A DNA stretch of 64,000 nucleotides from a virus: positions 36,368 to 100,367 of IMG/VR virus record IMGVR_UViG_3300002835_000075; one strand, given 5' to 3'. Under the pieces are notes generated by a model. It was not told the origin of the DNA, made no database searches, and saw only the letters and a program-made list of their open reading frames with translations. Positions 52,001 to 60,642 of this stretch are shown piece by piece. A program made the translations under genes and the position numbers. The number at the start of each line of letters is the position of its first letter. Positions within the stretch are counted from its first letter, which is position 1.

Positions 52001-53245
52001 TTATTTAATTAAAGATTTATAAAAGTCTGCTCTTGTTTTAGTGACCACATTAAGGTCATATTTATCTTTTACGGTTTCGTAAAGTCTTTCACCAAGATCG
52101 GTAATCATGTTTGGATTATCAACTAATTTTTTAATCCATTTTGACCAATCGCTATGATTTCTAACTTCATCAACCAAAAGAGCATTTCCATCTGTAAATT
52201 GACCGTTCTTAATTGCGTGTTTCAAATCTATAGTATATGGGCCCACATTTGATGCAATTAAAGCTTTTTTGTAAAATCCTGCCTCAATAACTTTTAATTG
52301 AGATTTCATTCTATTAAAGATATGGTTTTTAATTGGTGCCAACGAAATATCAAAGTTAGAGTAGTTTCTTGCGTATTGATCTACAGGACGGGTCCAAACC
52401 CTAACATAATTTTCTTTTTCAACACCTTCGAATGGTTTATCTTCAAATTTATCTAAAAAGATTTTATATTCAGGTGAAATTATATTGTAGTTGTTTGTAA
52501 AAATTTGTTCATATTTTACCCAAACTGTTTCTTGCGGTTTGATCGGTCTTTGAGTTTGTTCGCCAGTTTGTTTGTTAATTTCAGTAACACTTCCTCTAAT
52601 ATCAAAACCACAAACATAGTATTGTAATTTGTCTTGAACAGAACTTAATTTATTGACCATGTTATCCAATAACTTCAAGTCATGTAAGTGTGAAGATCCT
52701 CCTAACCACCCAACTCTAATTTTATCTGATGGGGGTGTTGGTTGATTAAATTGGGGTTCTTTTGGATCGATTGCGTTTGGAAGAACAATTACGTTTTTAT
52801 TAAACTTTCTAATTTCATTTGCAAATATTTCGGTTGTTGTTGTCACGTAATCGGCAACTTTTAAGTTTTCGATAATTTTCGTGTTTAACTTACTTTCAAT
52901 TATTAATTGATGAATTGGGTGTTCTTTTGTTGGTAACCAATAATCATCAAGATCGGCAATTACAATAAGACCAAGACTTTTTAAACTCTTAATAATTTGA
53001 GGACATTGATCAATGTTTCCAAAACTTCTATGGAAATGAACAATTTGATAATTTTTCCAATAATTGATGTCATTGATTCTTGGTTCGTAATCAATATCAA
53101 CATGAAAATCGTTGGGATAAAGATTTTGAAGTTTGATGTGGGGGTCGACTGAACGAAATTTACCTCAGCCAACCCCGGACTTGTCACTTGGGAGAACCAA
53201 TATTTTGATTCTCTCACGACCATTCACGGGGTTATTTTTTGTCAT
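52001..53245 (-). pseudogene. Glycosyltransferase interrupted by an in-frame TGA at codon 27
   Basis: Reading from ATG 53245 gives ERIKILVLPSDKSGVG, then TGA (53165-53167), then GKFRSVDPHIKLQNLYPNDF and an unbroken frame to 52001 (414 codons in all). Conserved glycosyltransferase sequence lies on both sides (LPSDKSGVG before; VHFHRSFGNID, IADLDDYWLP and GWLGGSSHLHDL after), so the TGA splits one gene. A TGG-to-TGA change or a 6-base insertion would explain it. The part from an internal ATG at 52846 (281 residues) would lack the N-terminal domain. The start overlaps the end of the homing endonuclease gene. Confidence 0.8.
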
Positions 53246-54137
53246 ATTTTTTTATTAGTTTATTTATTATAGTATGGTCATTTTTTAAATCTGATTCCCA
53301 TACCACTTCTAAATTATAACCCTTTTTTAATATTAAATCAACTTTATTTTTATCATATTCCCATAACTCTTTTGCAAATTTCTGTTTTTTTTGATTGTAA
53401 TAATTTGCTTCGTATTTTTTTGGATTACAATGCCAATAGTCTCCGTTGTATTCTATTATCAAATTTAAAGAAGGTATGTAAATATCACAAATTTTTGACT
53501 CAACCATATAAGAATGTTGAGTAGAATACCCCATTTTTTCAATTTGATCTATAATTTCTGTTTCTTTTTTTGACCTAACTACTGATTTAATTTTTTTTTG
53601 ACTTATCGTTTTTTTCATTAAATCTGAAAAGAAAGGTTTTAGATGATCTAATTCACCACTATCCCACTTTTTTTTTAGATTATCCTTGGCTTTTTTTCTC
53701 CATATTATATTAGACATACTATTTTTGTCCCCAATTGCTTTACCTTTCCTATTTTTTGATATTTGTTTCTTTGTTTTTTTTGTGTGTTTTTTACCATAAA
53801 ACGGGTTACCTTCTCCTGTATTATTTTTACCCATGCAAATTCTACACAATGAATTGCTATTAATTATGTTGAAATGATTTCTACAGGCAATTGTTTTATC
53901 TTTAGAGGACGTTTTCACATCATTTTTACACATTGGGCATTTCCTTAAAACATAATATCTGTCCCCATCTTTTTTAATATTTAAACTTAAACACCTATCT
54001 CTTTTTCTAATTAGATTATGTTTATTTAGGACTTTAAGAATTGTTGGTTTTGATAGACCAACAATTTTTACAATTTCAATATTACTTTTACCATTTTTAT
54101 ATTCTGATATAATTTGTTTTTCAATTTTACTATCCAT
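53232..54137 (-). CDS. VSR-like homing endonuclease with NUMOD motif (301 aa)
   Basis: Modular mobile nuclease. It has an N-terminal helix-turn-helix (IEIVKIVGLSKPTILKVLNK), two Cys pairs (CPMCKN, CRICMG) likely to bind zinc, a NUMOD3 motif (GEGNPFYGKKHTKKTKKQIS), and a C-terminal nuclease domain with CDIYIPSLNLIIEYNGDYWH and LEVVWESD, the pattern of the very-short-patch-repair-type (EDxHD) homing endonucleases. Its last codons contain the ATG of the broken glycosyltransferase (14-base overlap). It has its own candidate late promoter and lies just after a terminator. Confidence 0.85.
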   Translation of the reverse strand: MDSKIEKQIISEYKNGKSNIEIVKIVGLSKPTILKVLNKHNLIRKRDRCLSLNIKKDGDRYYVLRKCPMCKNDVKTSSKDKTIACRNHFNIINSNSLCRICMGKNNTGEGNPFYGKKHTKKTKKQISKNRKGKAIGDKNSMSNIIWRKKAKDNLKKKWDSGELDHLKPFFSDLMKKTISQKKIKSVVRSKKETEIIDQIEKMGYSTQHSYMVESKICDIYIPSLNLIIEYNGDYWHCNPKKYEANYYNQKKQKFAKELWEYDKNKVDLILKKGYNLEVVWESDLKNDHTIINKLIKKYDKK

Positions 54138-54150
54138 AATAATATTTTAT

Positions 54151-54158
54151 TATAAATA
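54151..54158 (-). promoter_or_regulatory. Candidate late promoter (minus-strand TATTTATA)
   Basis: 13 bases before the homing endonuclease start at 54137. It may once have served the glycosyltransferase. Confidence 0.5.
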
Positions 54159-54196
54159 GTCCTGTCCTATCAAAAGGTAATTTTTATAAAACAAAA

Positions 54197-54219
54197 AACC
54201 CACCTTTTTAAGATGGGTT
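54197..54219 (-). terminator. Intrinsic terminator of the 54-57 kb unit
   Basis: On the minus strand AACCCATC (stem from 54219) pairs with GGTGGGTT ending near 54197, followed by TTTTTTG. Confidence 0.75.
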
Positions 54220-54241
54220 GCATTCATTATTAAATTTAAAA

Positions 54242-54865
54242 CTATTTACTAATCTTTCTTATCTTAGTGACTTTACCTTCAAATATATGTTGACCGACTC
54301 TAAATTTAAAAACATCAGAAGAGTTTTTTGTTGACTCAACTAAAAGACCATTTTCATAAAGAACTTCTTGAACTGTTTCTCTGATGACATCTTTAATTTC
54401 TTCCATATTAATAGATTGTGATGTTGGTTGTTGTCTGTTTGTTTGAGCGATATTTTTTGATTCATTCACGCCATTTTTACTTGGGGTTGAATTCATCAAC
54501 CTTGATGCTTTTTCTACAAGTTCGTCACTCAACACCGCACCTGAAGACATTCCCATAGTTGGTTGTTGAATTGGGTGTTCCATCATCAATCTTTTAATGT
54601 CATCGGGTAATTTAGAATTAGAAATTTTTTGTTCAAACGGTAAGTTTGAATTGACTTGTGGTGTTGGTTTTGATTGTTCTAACATAAATTCTTGGGGAAT
54701 ATTATAACTCGCAGGTGGCGCTTGAAATTCCTCTACCATTGGCGCAGAAAAACTTTCTGAGTTCATTGTCGTATTTCTGACTTCACCTCTACCAATTTGA
54801 TTATGTTTATCCATGATTTTTTTTGAAATCATCAATTTTTCTAAAAGTTCTGCTTCTGAATTCAT
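54242..54865 (-). CDS. Unknown phage protein, probably virion-associated (207 aa)
   Basis: Low-complexity, Gln/Pro/Asn-rich N-terminal two thirds (APMVEEFQAPPASYNIPQEF), then a compact C-terminal region (MEEIKDVIRETVQEVLYENG, FRVGQHIFEGKVTKIRK) ending in a small beta motif. The C-terminal pattern resembles small T4-like virion or head-tail connector proteins, but no family name can be given. It is the last gene of a four- to five-gene minus operon, closed by a terminator. Confidence 0.6.
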   Translation of the reverse strand: MNSEAELLEKLMISKKIMDKHNQIGRGEVRNTTMNSESFSAPMVEEFQAPPASYNIPQEFMLEQSKPTPQVNSNLPFEQKISNSKLPDDIKRLMMEHPIQQPTMGMSSGAVLSDELVEKASRLMNSTPSKNGVNESKNIAQTNRQQPTSQSINMEEIKDVIRETVQEVLYENGLLVESTKNSSDVFKFRVGQHIFEGKVTKIRKISK

Positions 54866-54871
54866 ATATAT

Positions 54872-55267
54872 TTAAATTGTTTCATTATCAAATTTTGCAT
54901 TTATTAAAACTCGTTCCATGCTTTTGTCACCATTTGGGTTATAGTTGGGTCTTGGTTCGTTAAAGGTTTCTTGTGTCGGTCTAATAAATTCCATTTTATC
55001 GACTCTAAAAAATCTCCAACTTGGTAAAGGTTTTTTTCCTAAATACGCTCTGTGAGACGCCCCCTCTCTATCCCAAGCCCTTAACACAGGGTTTCCTTTT
55101 TTACTATAACCAAAACATACCGGCTCAATAACCCTAAGTCCTCTACCACCTGGTTCATCACCATTGTAATAAATAACGCAAACTCTTCTTCTTCTAATGG
55201 CATCAGTGATCTGATCAATAGATGCCACTTCTAAAATAAGAGTATTTAAGGTATTGTAAAGTTTCAT
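54872..55267 (-). CDS. WYL-like domain phage protein (131 aa)
   Basis: The sequence follows the WYL ligand-binding fold: ITDAIRRRRVCVIYYNGDEP, RGLRVIEPVCFGYSKKGNPV, LRAWDREGASHRAYLGKKPL and PSWRFFRVDKM. Stand-alone WYL-like proteins are common in T4-like phages; the role is unknown, possibly nucleic-acid or ligand sensing. The N-terminus (MKLYNTLNTLILEVASIDQI) has an LIxE-like site. It overlaps the upstream gene by one base. Confidence 0.7.
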   Translation of the reverse strand: MKLYNTLNTLILEVASIDQITDAIRRRRVCVIYYNGDEPGGRGLRVIEPVCFGYSKKGNPVLRAWDREGASHRAYLGKKPLPSWRFFRVDKMEFIRPTQETFNEPRPNYNPNGDKSMERVLINAKFDNETI

Positions 55268-55551
55268 TATGCTGATGGTGTAGTATAAGGTTTGTTTGGT
55301 TGATATTCGTTTTGTTTGATCTCATTTTTTCTTTCAACAATATCAATTGACGAACCTCCATTAATTGTGTCTAAAAAAATTCCTGTCCCTTTTCCTGACT
55401 CATCTCCATCTGATAAAGCATCTGGGTTTGTTGATGAATAAGGATTTTGTGTTTTGTAATCATTTTTCACAATCAAACTTTTTCTTTGCAAATCTGCAAT
55501 TGCAGTCAAGTCATTTGCAGGTTGACTAAAATCTAATCTTTCTGTTTGCAT
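55267..55551 (-). CDS. Small phage structural-region protein (94 aa)
   Basis: A soluble, disordered-looking protein rich in Asn, Ser and Gly (QNPYSSTNPDALSDGDESGK). No domain is recognised. It shares one base with the WYL-like gene and follows the 155-residue protein by one base. Such tight packing suggests a common assembly function. Confidence 0.6.
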   Translation of the reverse strand: MQTERLDFSQPANDLTAIADLQRKSLIVKNDYKTQNPYSSTNPDALSDGDESGKGTGIFLDTINGGSSIDIVERKNEIKQNEYQPNKPYTTPSA

Positions 55552-55552
55552 T

Positions 55553-56020
55553 TTAAATTATTTGTTTCATTATTTGGTTTATCCTTTCTAGGTCTTCTTT
55601 AATTCTAACATCTTGTGTAAAAGTGCTATGTTCTTTTGATGGTCTTAACATATCAGCGATTGGTCCTAAATCTTTTATAAATTTTACGTCAATCTCTTCG
55701 GGTTTAATTTCTTCAACCGATTGATGTGTTGTTGTTTGTTTTCGTAAATCTTGAATGGTTGACTCTACCCAATTTCTCATGTAATCAGCACCATTTAGAA
55801 TATATGGAGCGTCGGTTCCGTCACCATCATAATTATCAAACCAATTTTTTATTCTCCCAAGTTGTTGATAAGTTACATAACCAGAATTTCTTAACTCTTC
55901 GTTTCTATTATGACCTTCCATATTAGAATCGGAGTTAGGTATATGATCAAAGCAAGTCTGAAGATATTCTTTGACTTCTTTTGGTAATTCTATTGTTTTA
56001 TTGTATAACTGACTATTCAC
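55553..56020 (-). CDS. Conserved-looking phage protein (155 aa)
   Basis: The protein has LPKEVKEYLQTCFDHIPNSD, RNSGYVTYQQLGRIKNWFDN and GADYMRNWVESTIQDLRKQ, a pattern I associate with a small protein found near structural genes of several T4-type phages. Helical and charged; no enzyme motif. It overlaps the start-side neighbour by 8 bases. Confidence 0.6.
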   Translation of the reverse strand: MNSQLYNKTIELPKEVKEYLQTCFDHIPNSDSNMEGHNRNEELRNSGYVTYQQLGRIKNWFDNYDGDGTDAPYILNGADYMRNWVESTIQDLRKQTTTHQSVEEIKPEEIDVKFIKDLGPIADMLRPSKEHSTFTQDVRIKEDLERINQIMKQII

Positions 56021-56903
56021 CTTGTTTCAAATGTTTAATTAACTTATTAATATCTATATTTTCTTTTTCGGCAAGTTTTTTAATTGCCTCTATGTTTCTA
56101 ATCAACAATTTAGACATCACATTATCATTTTCTTTTTTTTCAGGTTTTTCTTTCTTTACGATCTCTTTGTCTTTTGTTTTTTTGGATATTAGAATTTCGT
56201 CAATCATTTTACTCATTTTTTCAATCTCTAATTCAGATAATCTTCTTTTGGTAAAACAATTTTTACATTGGCCCCTTTTTTTCTCACCTTTCAACTCCTT
56301 ATCCAATTTTCTATCAAAACCTAATCTTTTTAATCTTTCATTTCTTTCAAACGGATCTTCAACACCCATTTTTTTCATAATTTTATTTGCCTGATCATAT
56401 GTTGAAGCGTCTTCAGTTTCCTCAAACCCAAAAGATTCGGACTGATCAACCTCATCCAAAATTTTCCCATCAACTTCTTCACCTTCACCGTAATACACAC
56501 GAATGAAAGGAAATTGATTTGCTTTTGTCATACGAACCGTTTGGTCCATAGTTTTTTTCGCCAAATTTCTTTGATTTAAAATAGGAATACTAGACCCTAT
56601 AACAGACCCATCTGGATTTACAAGTTCACCTATTTCGCCGTCGGGTGCATGTTTAGATTTTGCTTTATTGTCCAATAATTTATGAACGTATTTTTTTGAT
56701 AATTTTTTTCCTGATTTTAATATACTAGAAATAACTTTTTGAATGTCATTAAAAACTTCTTTATCAACAACAACAACCTCGTCATTTTTTCTTGATTCGG
56801 TAATCGTTTCCTCAACAGCAAAATATACATTGATTTTATTTCCCTTTTCTTTTAGATAAAAATAGTAAGGACTTTGAAAATACTCTTCGTTAAGTTTAAT
56901 CAT
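56013..56903 (-). CDS. Unknown phage protein, first gene of the 54-57 kb unit (296 aa)
   Basis: An N-terminal alpha/beta region (EEYFQSPYYFYLKEKGNKIN), a helical middle, an acidic linker, a Cys pair (QCKNC, near residue 213) and a lysine-rich coiled C-terminus. No family is recognised. It is divergent from the tail gene at 56957, and a candidate late promoter lies on each strand in the 53-base gap. Confidence 0.6.
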   Translation of the reverse strand: MIKLNEEYFQSPYYFYLKEKGNKINVYFAVEETITESRKNDEVVVVDKEVFNDIQKVISSILKSGKKLSKKYVHKLLDNKAKSKHAPDGEIGELVNPDGSVIGSSIPILNQRNLAKKTMDQTVRMTKANQFPFIRVYYGEGEEVDGKILDEVDQSESFGFEETEDASTYDQANKIMKKMGVEDPFERNERLKRLGFDRKLDKELKGEKKRGQCKNCFTKRRLSELEIEKMSKMIDEILISKKTKDKEIVKKEKPEKKENDNVMSKLLIRNIEAIKKLAEKENIDINKLIKHLKQGE

Positions 56904-56917
56904 GTTAGAATTTTCTT

Positions 56918-56925
56918 AATAAATA
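56918..56925 (-). promoter_or_regulatory. Candidate late promoter (minus-strand TATTTATT)
   Basis: 14 bases before the start at 56903. It is one half of a divergent pair. Confidence 0.55.
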
Positions 56926-56938
56926 CTTCGAATTGCGG

Positions 56939-56946
56939 TATTTATA
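56939..56946 (+). promoter_or_regulatory. Candidate late promoter TATTTATA
   Basis: 10 bases before the start at 56957. It is the other half of the divergent pair. Confidence 0.55.
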
Positions 56947-56956
56947 AGGAAAACAG

Positions 56957-59140
56957 ATGTCGTATCAAAATATAAATCAATATAACTACCCAAAGTTAAA
57001 GTTGCAAGTTATTTATGACGGGCAAGACATGTCTTTGGCGTCTGATGAAGTTGATTACAATCAGGAAGTTGTTTTTTCTCCTTTTATTATTGGGGCGGAT
57101 GACGGAAGGAAATTACCAATTAATCTTAATTTAAATAGTCCCCTCACAACACAAAACTTAAATTTAACATATGGAATTTATAATCCCAATAACATAATTG
57201 TTTCAGAAACTTATTACCAACCCGAAAATTTAAATTTAAGTTGTTTTAGCTCGAGCACTTCTTGTGATATTGGATTGACAGGTGTTGATAATGGTTTAGT
57301 TTCAAAAATTAAAGGAGATAGTATAGTTTTTACAAATGGTTTATTTAGCGATCAGTTAAAATTCCAAAGACTTTATTTTGATAGACGAATGAAGTTTTTT
57401 CAAACAACAACAAATGTCCCTTCAAATCATAAGTTTTCAGGAGTTCCTTATTATACAACATATCAAATGATTTCTAAAGTTGCTCCTGTGATAGGTAGAT
57501 ATGTTGAATTGTATGGTGGTTTTTATCAAGGGTTTTATAAGTTGTTTGGTTATGACTATGACATTTTACCCGAAAGAATGAATAAGGGGTGGACTGTAGA
57601 AATGATTTTAAAACCAAGATTTTCTGACGAATTTGTTCCTCCACCAGGTTATACCACTTTAAATCAAATTTACCCAAATAACAAAAACACATTTTTTTAT
57701 ATGGGTAATCGGGCTGAAAATAAATTTTACCATTATGCCGACGGATCACCAAAATGTGATAAAGATTATGTTAGAGTAACTTCAGGTTTAACTTGTGAAG
57801 AAACATGTGCTTGTTGTGATTATTCTGTAGAAAACAGTAGATGTATCTATGTATATCCACCAAGACCAATTGGTGAGGAATACGACCCACATGTCAATTA
57901 TGGTTGTAATTTGTGTAATGGAAGTGTGGAAAGACAATTAACTTGTGGTTGTGGATGTAATTTAGATCCTTGTTTGAAATGTGGATGGATGTGTTTTCCT
58001 CATGTTTGTTCGGGAATAACAATTCCAACACCAACACCTACCCCAACTCCAAGTCCAACACCACCATGCGATGCACCATCAAATGTTATACCTTGTCCAA
58101 CCAAACCTTGTTGCACATCTTGCCCAAGTTGTGGTTGTGATACTTGTGGATGTCCTCCATCTACACCATCATCAACATTTTACTCAATAGAAGATACTTG
58201 TGAAAAAGATCCCAAAATGGATGACTTGTCAAATAACATTTCATTTAGATTATGTGGTGACCCAAAAAATCCTGGTATTGGTATTAGAGCAATTAAAATT
58301 ACCGGTGAATGTGAAACAACGGGGTCTTGTATAACGGGTCAAACTTATGTTACAGGATATACTATAGTTGATATTTGCACTCCACCAATTTACCCATATT
58401 GCTTAGAGGTAAATCCTGTTTGGTTAGACTTTGAACATTGGTTTTTAATTGATGTGGTTTGGGAACGATACACTTTTTTAGATTTTTGTGATTTAAGATG
58501 GTTTGGTGGTTTGGATCAAATAACGAGAGTCGAGTTATTACAAAGTTTGGCTAACAATTCAATTAGTTTAATACAACCACCATATACAAATGGTTATGAA
58601 ATTCCTGGTCAAGTGGAGATTGTTCAGTTAAATCAAACTTGGTTGGACGAAACTAAATTTAGATTAGGTCGTTTGAAAATTTATATAAACGGTAGAATTT
58701 TTTACACTGTGGAAAATTTTGAAGAAGTCATTCCACGAGCTTTAGATACCGATAAAGAAAAACAAGTTGGAGTTCCTTTTAACATGTCTTGGGGTGGTGG
58801 AACTCAAGGACTTCACGAAAATTTAACTTTGTCGGCTTGCACCTCTCTTAATGTTGGGGACTACATACAAGACCCGGAATGTTTTCCTGAGAATGTTTTA
58901 AGTGCGACCACGTTGAATAAGTTAAAAACTCACATTTTGTTAGAACAAAATTTTGCAGGAACTTTTGATGGTGCGATTTCACAGTTTAGATTTTACACCG
59001 AACCGTTGTCTTCTCCCGAAGTTAAACATAATTTCCAAATCGTGAAAACAAATTTTAATATGTTTGATCCCGATTGTCCTGTATGTGACACATCGGTATG
59101 TATTCCTAATGATTTTACATACACAATAATTAATACGTAG
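56957..59140 (+). CDS. Large tail protein with Cys-rich and lectin-like domains (727 aa)
   Basis: The N-terminal half is beta-rich and resembles tail-structural proteins of flavobacterial phages. A Cys-rich region (about 270-420, with CACCDY and CGCGCNLDPCLKCGW) is split by a short Thr-Pro linker, and may bind metal. The C-terminal part (about 560-720) has LKIYINGRIFYTVENFEE, GGGTQGLHENL and GAISQFRFYTEPLSSPEV, the pattern of a LamG/concanavalin-like sugar-binding domain. The next gene starts at once. Likely a receptor-contact or tail-tip protein. Confidence 0.65.
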   Translation: MSYQNINQYNYPKLKLQVIYDGQDMSLASDEVDYNQEVVFSPFIIGADDGRKLPINLNLNSPLTTQNLNLTYGIYNPNNIIVSETYYQPENLNLSCFSSSTSCDIGLTGVDNGLVSKIKGDSIVFTNGLFSDQLKFQRLYFDRRMKFFQTTTNVPSNHKFSGVPYYTTYQMISKVAPVIGRYVELYGGFYQGFYKLFGYDYDILPERMNKGWTVEMILKPRFSDEFVPPPGYTTLNQIYPNNKNTFFYMGNRAENKFYHYADGSPKCDKDYVRVTSGLTCEETCACCDYSVENSRCIYVYPPRPIGEEYDPHVNYGCNLCNGSVERQLTCGCGCNLDPCLKCGWMCFPHVCSGITIPTPTPTPTPSPTPPCDAPSNVIPCPTKPCCTSCPSCGCDTCGCPPSTPSSTFYSIEDTCEKDPKMDDLSNNISFRLCGDPKNPGIGIRAIKITGECETTGSCITGQTYVTGYTIVDICTPPIYPYCLEVNPVWLDFEHWFLIDVVWERYTFLDFCDLRWFGGLDQITRVELLQSLANNSISLIQPPYTNGYEIPGQVEIVQLNQTWLDETKFRLGRLKIYINGRIFYTVENFEEVIPRALDTDKEKQVGVPFNMSWGGGTQGLHENLTLSACTSLNVGDYIQDPECFPENVLSATTLNKLKTHILLEQNFAGTFDGAISQFRFYTEPLSSPEVKHNFQIVKTNFNMFDPDCPVCDTSVCIPNDFTYTIINT

Positions 59141-60616
59141 ATGAGTCAAAGTATAGTAATCAATAGTGTTTTTTATGATGGTGAATTGGCTGAAGTCCTA
59201 TTCAAACCAGACAACGATAATGTTGTTTTAAACTTTGGTGAAATAACTTTACCTTTTTTATTCGAACCTTATTTACTAATACCCGCAAGAGAAATCTACG
59301 GAACATATACTATAAAACCTGTTTCGTCCAATTGTCCTTATTTTTTAAATGTTGTTAGACCAACCCCAACACCGACACCAACAATAACTCCGACAAAAAC
59401 TCCGACACAGACACCTACGCCAACACCAACTCCTACACCAACAATTGATCCGTGTCAAATTCCTAGTCCTACACCGACATCGACTCTGACTCCGACGCCA
59501 ACACCGACCAAAACTTTAACACCAACACCGACTCCAACATGGAATCCATGTATAACTCCATTCCCGACACCAAGCCCATCCGCAACAGATCTTGTGGTTA
59601 CAATTCATGTAAATGTGGTTCCTGGTTCAATCATAGTTCAATCAATCGTAAATTACAACATAACTTTACCTTACGAAACATGTGTAGATTATGAATGTAT
59701 ATTGATGATGCAAGATGGAACACATATTTCAGTTCCAAAATCAACAATAGTAGAATCAGGTCAAACAACCGGATATAGCGAAACAATAATAGATCATAAT
59801 TATAGCGATTTGGATGGTGATGTTATTGTTACAAATACCGAAGTATCAGGTTATACAGGAAGCGCCGTGTTTGATGTGATAATTGTGACAGACGTAACAC
59901 CAACACCAACTACCACACCTACGCCAACACCTACACCAACACCAGGTTCGTCTGTAACCCCAACTCCGACAATTACAACAACTAATACACCATCACCATC
60001 TATAACTCCGACTTTAACCGTAACACCAACCGTAACTCCAACCATAGGGGTAACACCAACTCCAACAGTAACTATTACACCAACAACAACACCAACAGTT
60101 ACAATTACCGCAACTCCAACATTTACACCTACACCAACACCTACTGTAACTCCAACTATAACACCTACCGTAACTCCAACGACTACACCAACACAAACAA
60201 TTACACCAACACCTTCTATCACACCATCTGTAACACCAACATTTACCCCAACATTAACACCGACTCCAACAGCTTCACCAGCAATTGCACCAACATTGTA
60301 TTTTGGAAAACTTCAAACTCCGTCATTTACTGAAGGTCAAGAAAATTTATTAGACAACGTTCAATCCTTTAATTCAACTGACATCCACATTCCAATTGTA
60401 AGTGGAAGTGGTTATGGATATTTGTTGATACCTTCATTTATGAATCAACCATCTATCATTAGAAATAGTTCTGAAGGATGTGCAGGATTCGTTGTTCCAA
60501 TTATTTCTAGACCCGACGTAATTATCCCTGATATTTTTGGTAATCCCACTATTTATAAAGTATATAGAACCTACGTTTCAACTCACGCAGAGGTTGACTT
60601 GTGGTTATGTGTATAA
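59141..60616 (+). CDS. Tail or fibre protein with two long Thr-Pro linkers (491 aa)
   Basis: Three globular parts: N-terminal (about 1-75), central Ig-like (about 147-250) and C-terminal (about 385-491). They are joined by TPTPT linkers at about 76-140 and 253-383. The C-terminal part (YFGKLQTPSFTEGQENLL) has a look common at the ends of flavobacterial phage fibre proteins. The linkers are good candidates for glycosylation or for length variation. It starts right after the stop of the previous gene. Confidence 0.65.
   Translation: MSQSIVINSVFYDGELAEVLFKPDNDNVVLNFGEITLPFLFEPYLLIPAREIYGTYTIKPVSSNCPYFLNVVRPTPTPTPTITPTKTPTQTPTPTPTPTPTIDPCQIPSPTPTSTLTPTPTPTKTLTPTPTPTWNPCITPFPTPSPSATDLVVTIHVNVVPGSIIVQSIVNYNITLPYETCVDYECILMMQDGTHISVPKSTIVESGQTTGYSETIIDHNYSDLDGDVIVTNTEVSGYTGSAVFDVIIVTDVTPTPTTTPTPTPTPTPGSSVTPTPTITTTNTPSPSITPTLTVTPTVTPTIGVTPTPTVTITPTTTPTVTITATPTFTPTPTPTVTPTITPTVTPTTTPTQTITPTPSITPSVTPTFTPTLTPTPTASPAIAPTLYFGKLQTPSFTEGQENLLDNVQSFNSTDIHIPIVSGSGYGYLLIPSFMNQPSIIRNSSEGCAGFVVPIISRPDVIIPDIFGNPTIYKVYRTYVSTHAEVDLWLCV
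59363..59555 (+). repeat. Thr-Pro coding repeats, first linker
   Basis: Short degenerate ACACCAACTCCG-type repeats encoding alternating Thr and Pro. Confidence 0.75.
59899..60285 (+). repeat. Thr-Pro coding repeats, second linker
   Basis: A longer run of the same repeat type as in the genes at 20410 and 56957, with V, I and F inserted between Thr-Pro units. Confidence 0.75.
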
Positions 60617-60642
60617 TATTTTATGAATATAGACTAAATTAA

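Noticed and set aside
53165-53167. Genome-wide recoding of TGA as Trp
   Set aside because: TGA ends several overlapping genes here (for example at 15089, 17356, 42613 and 50674), where readthrough would run into the next gene. The case is treated as local.
52981-53223. 80-codon minus-strand frame
   Set aside because: It is out of frame with the conserved glycosyltransferase sequence that crosses the same bases.
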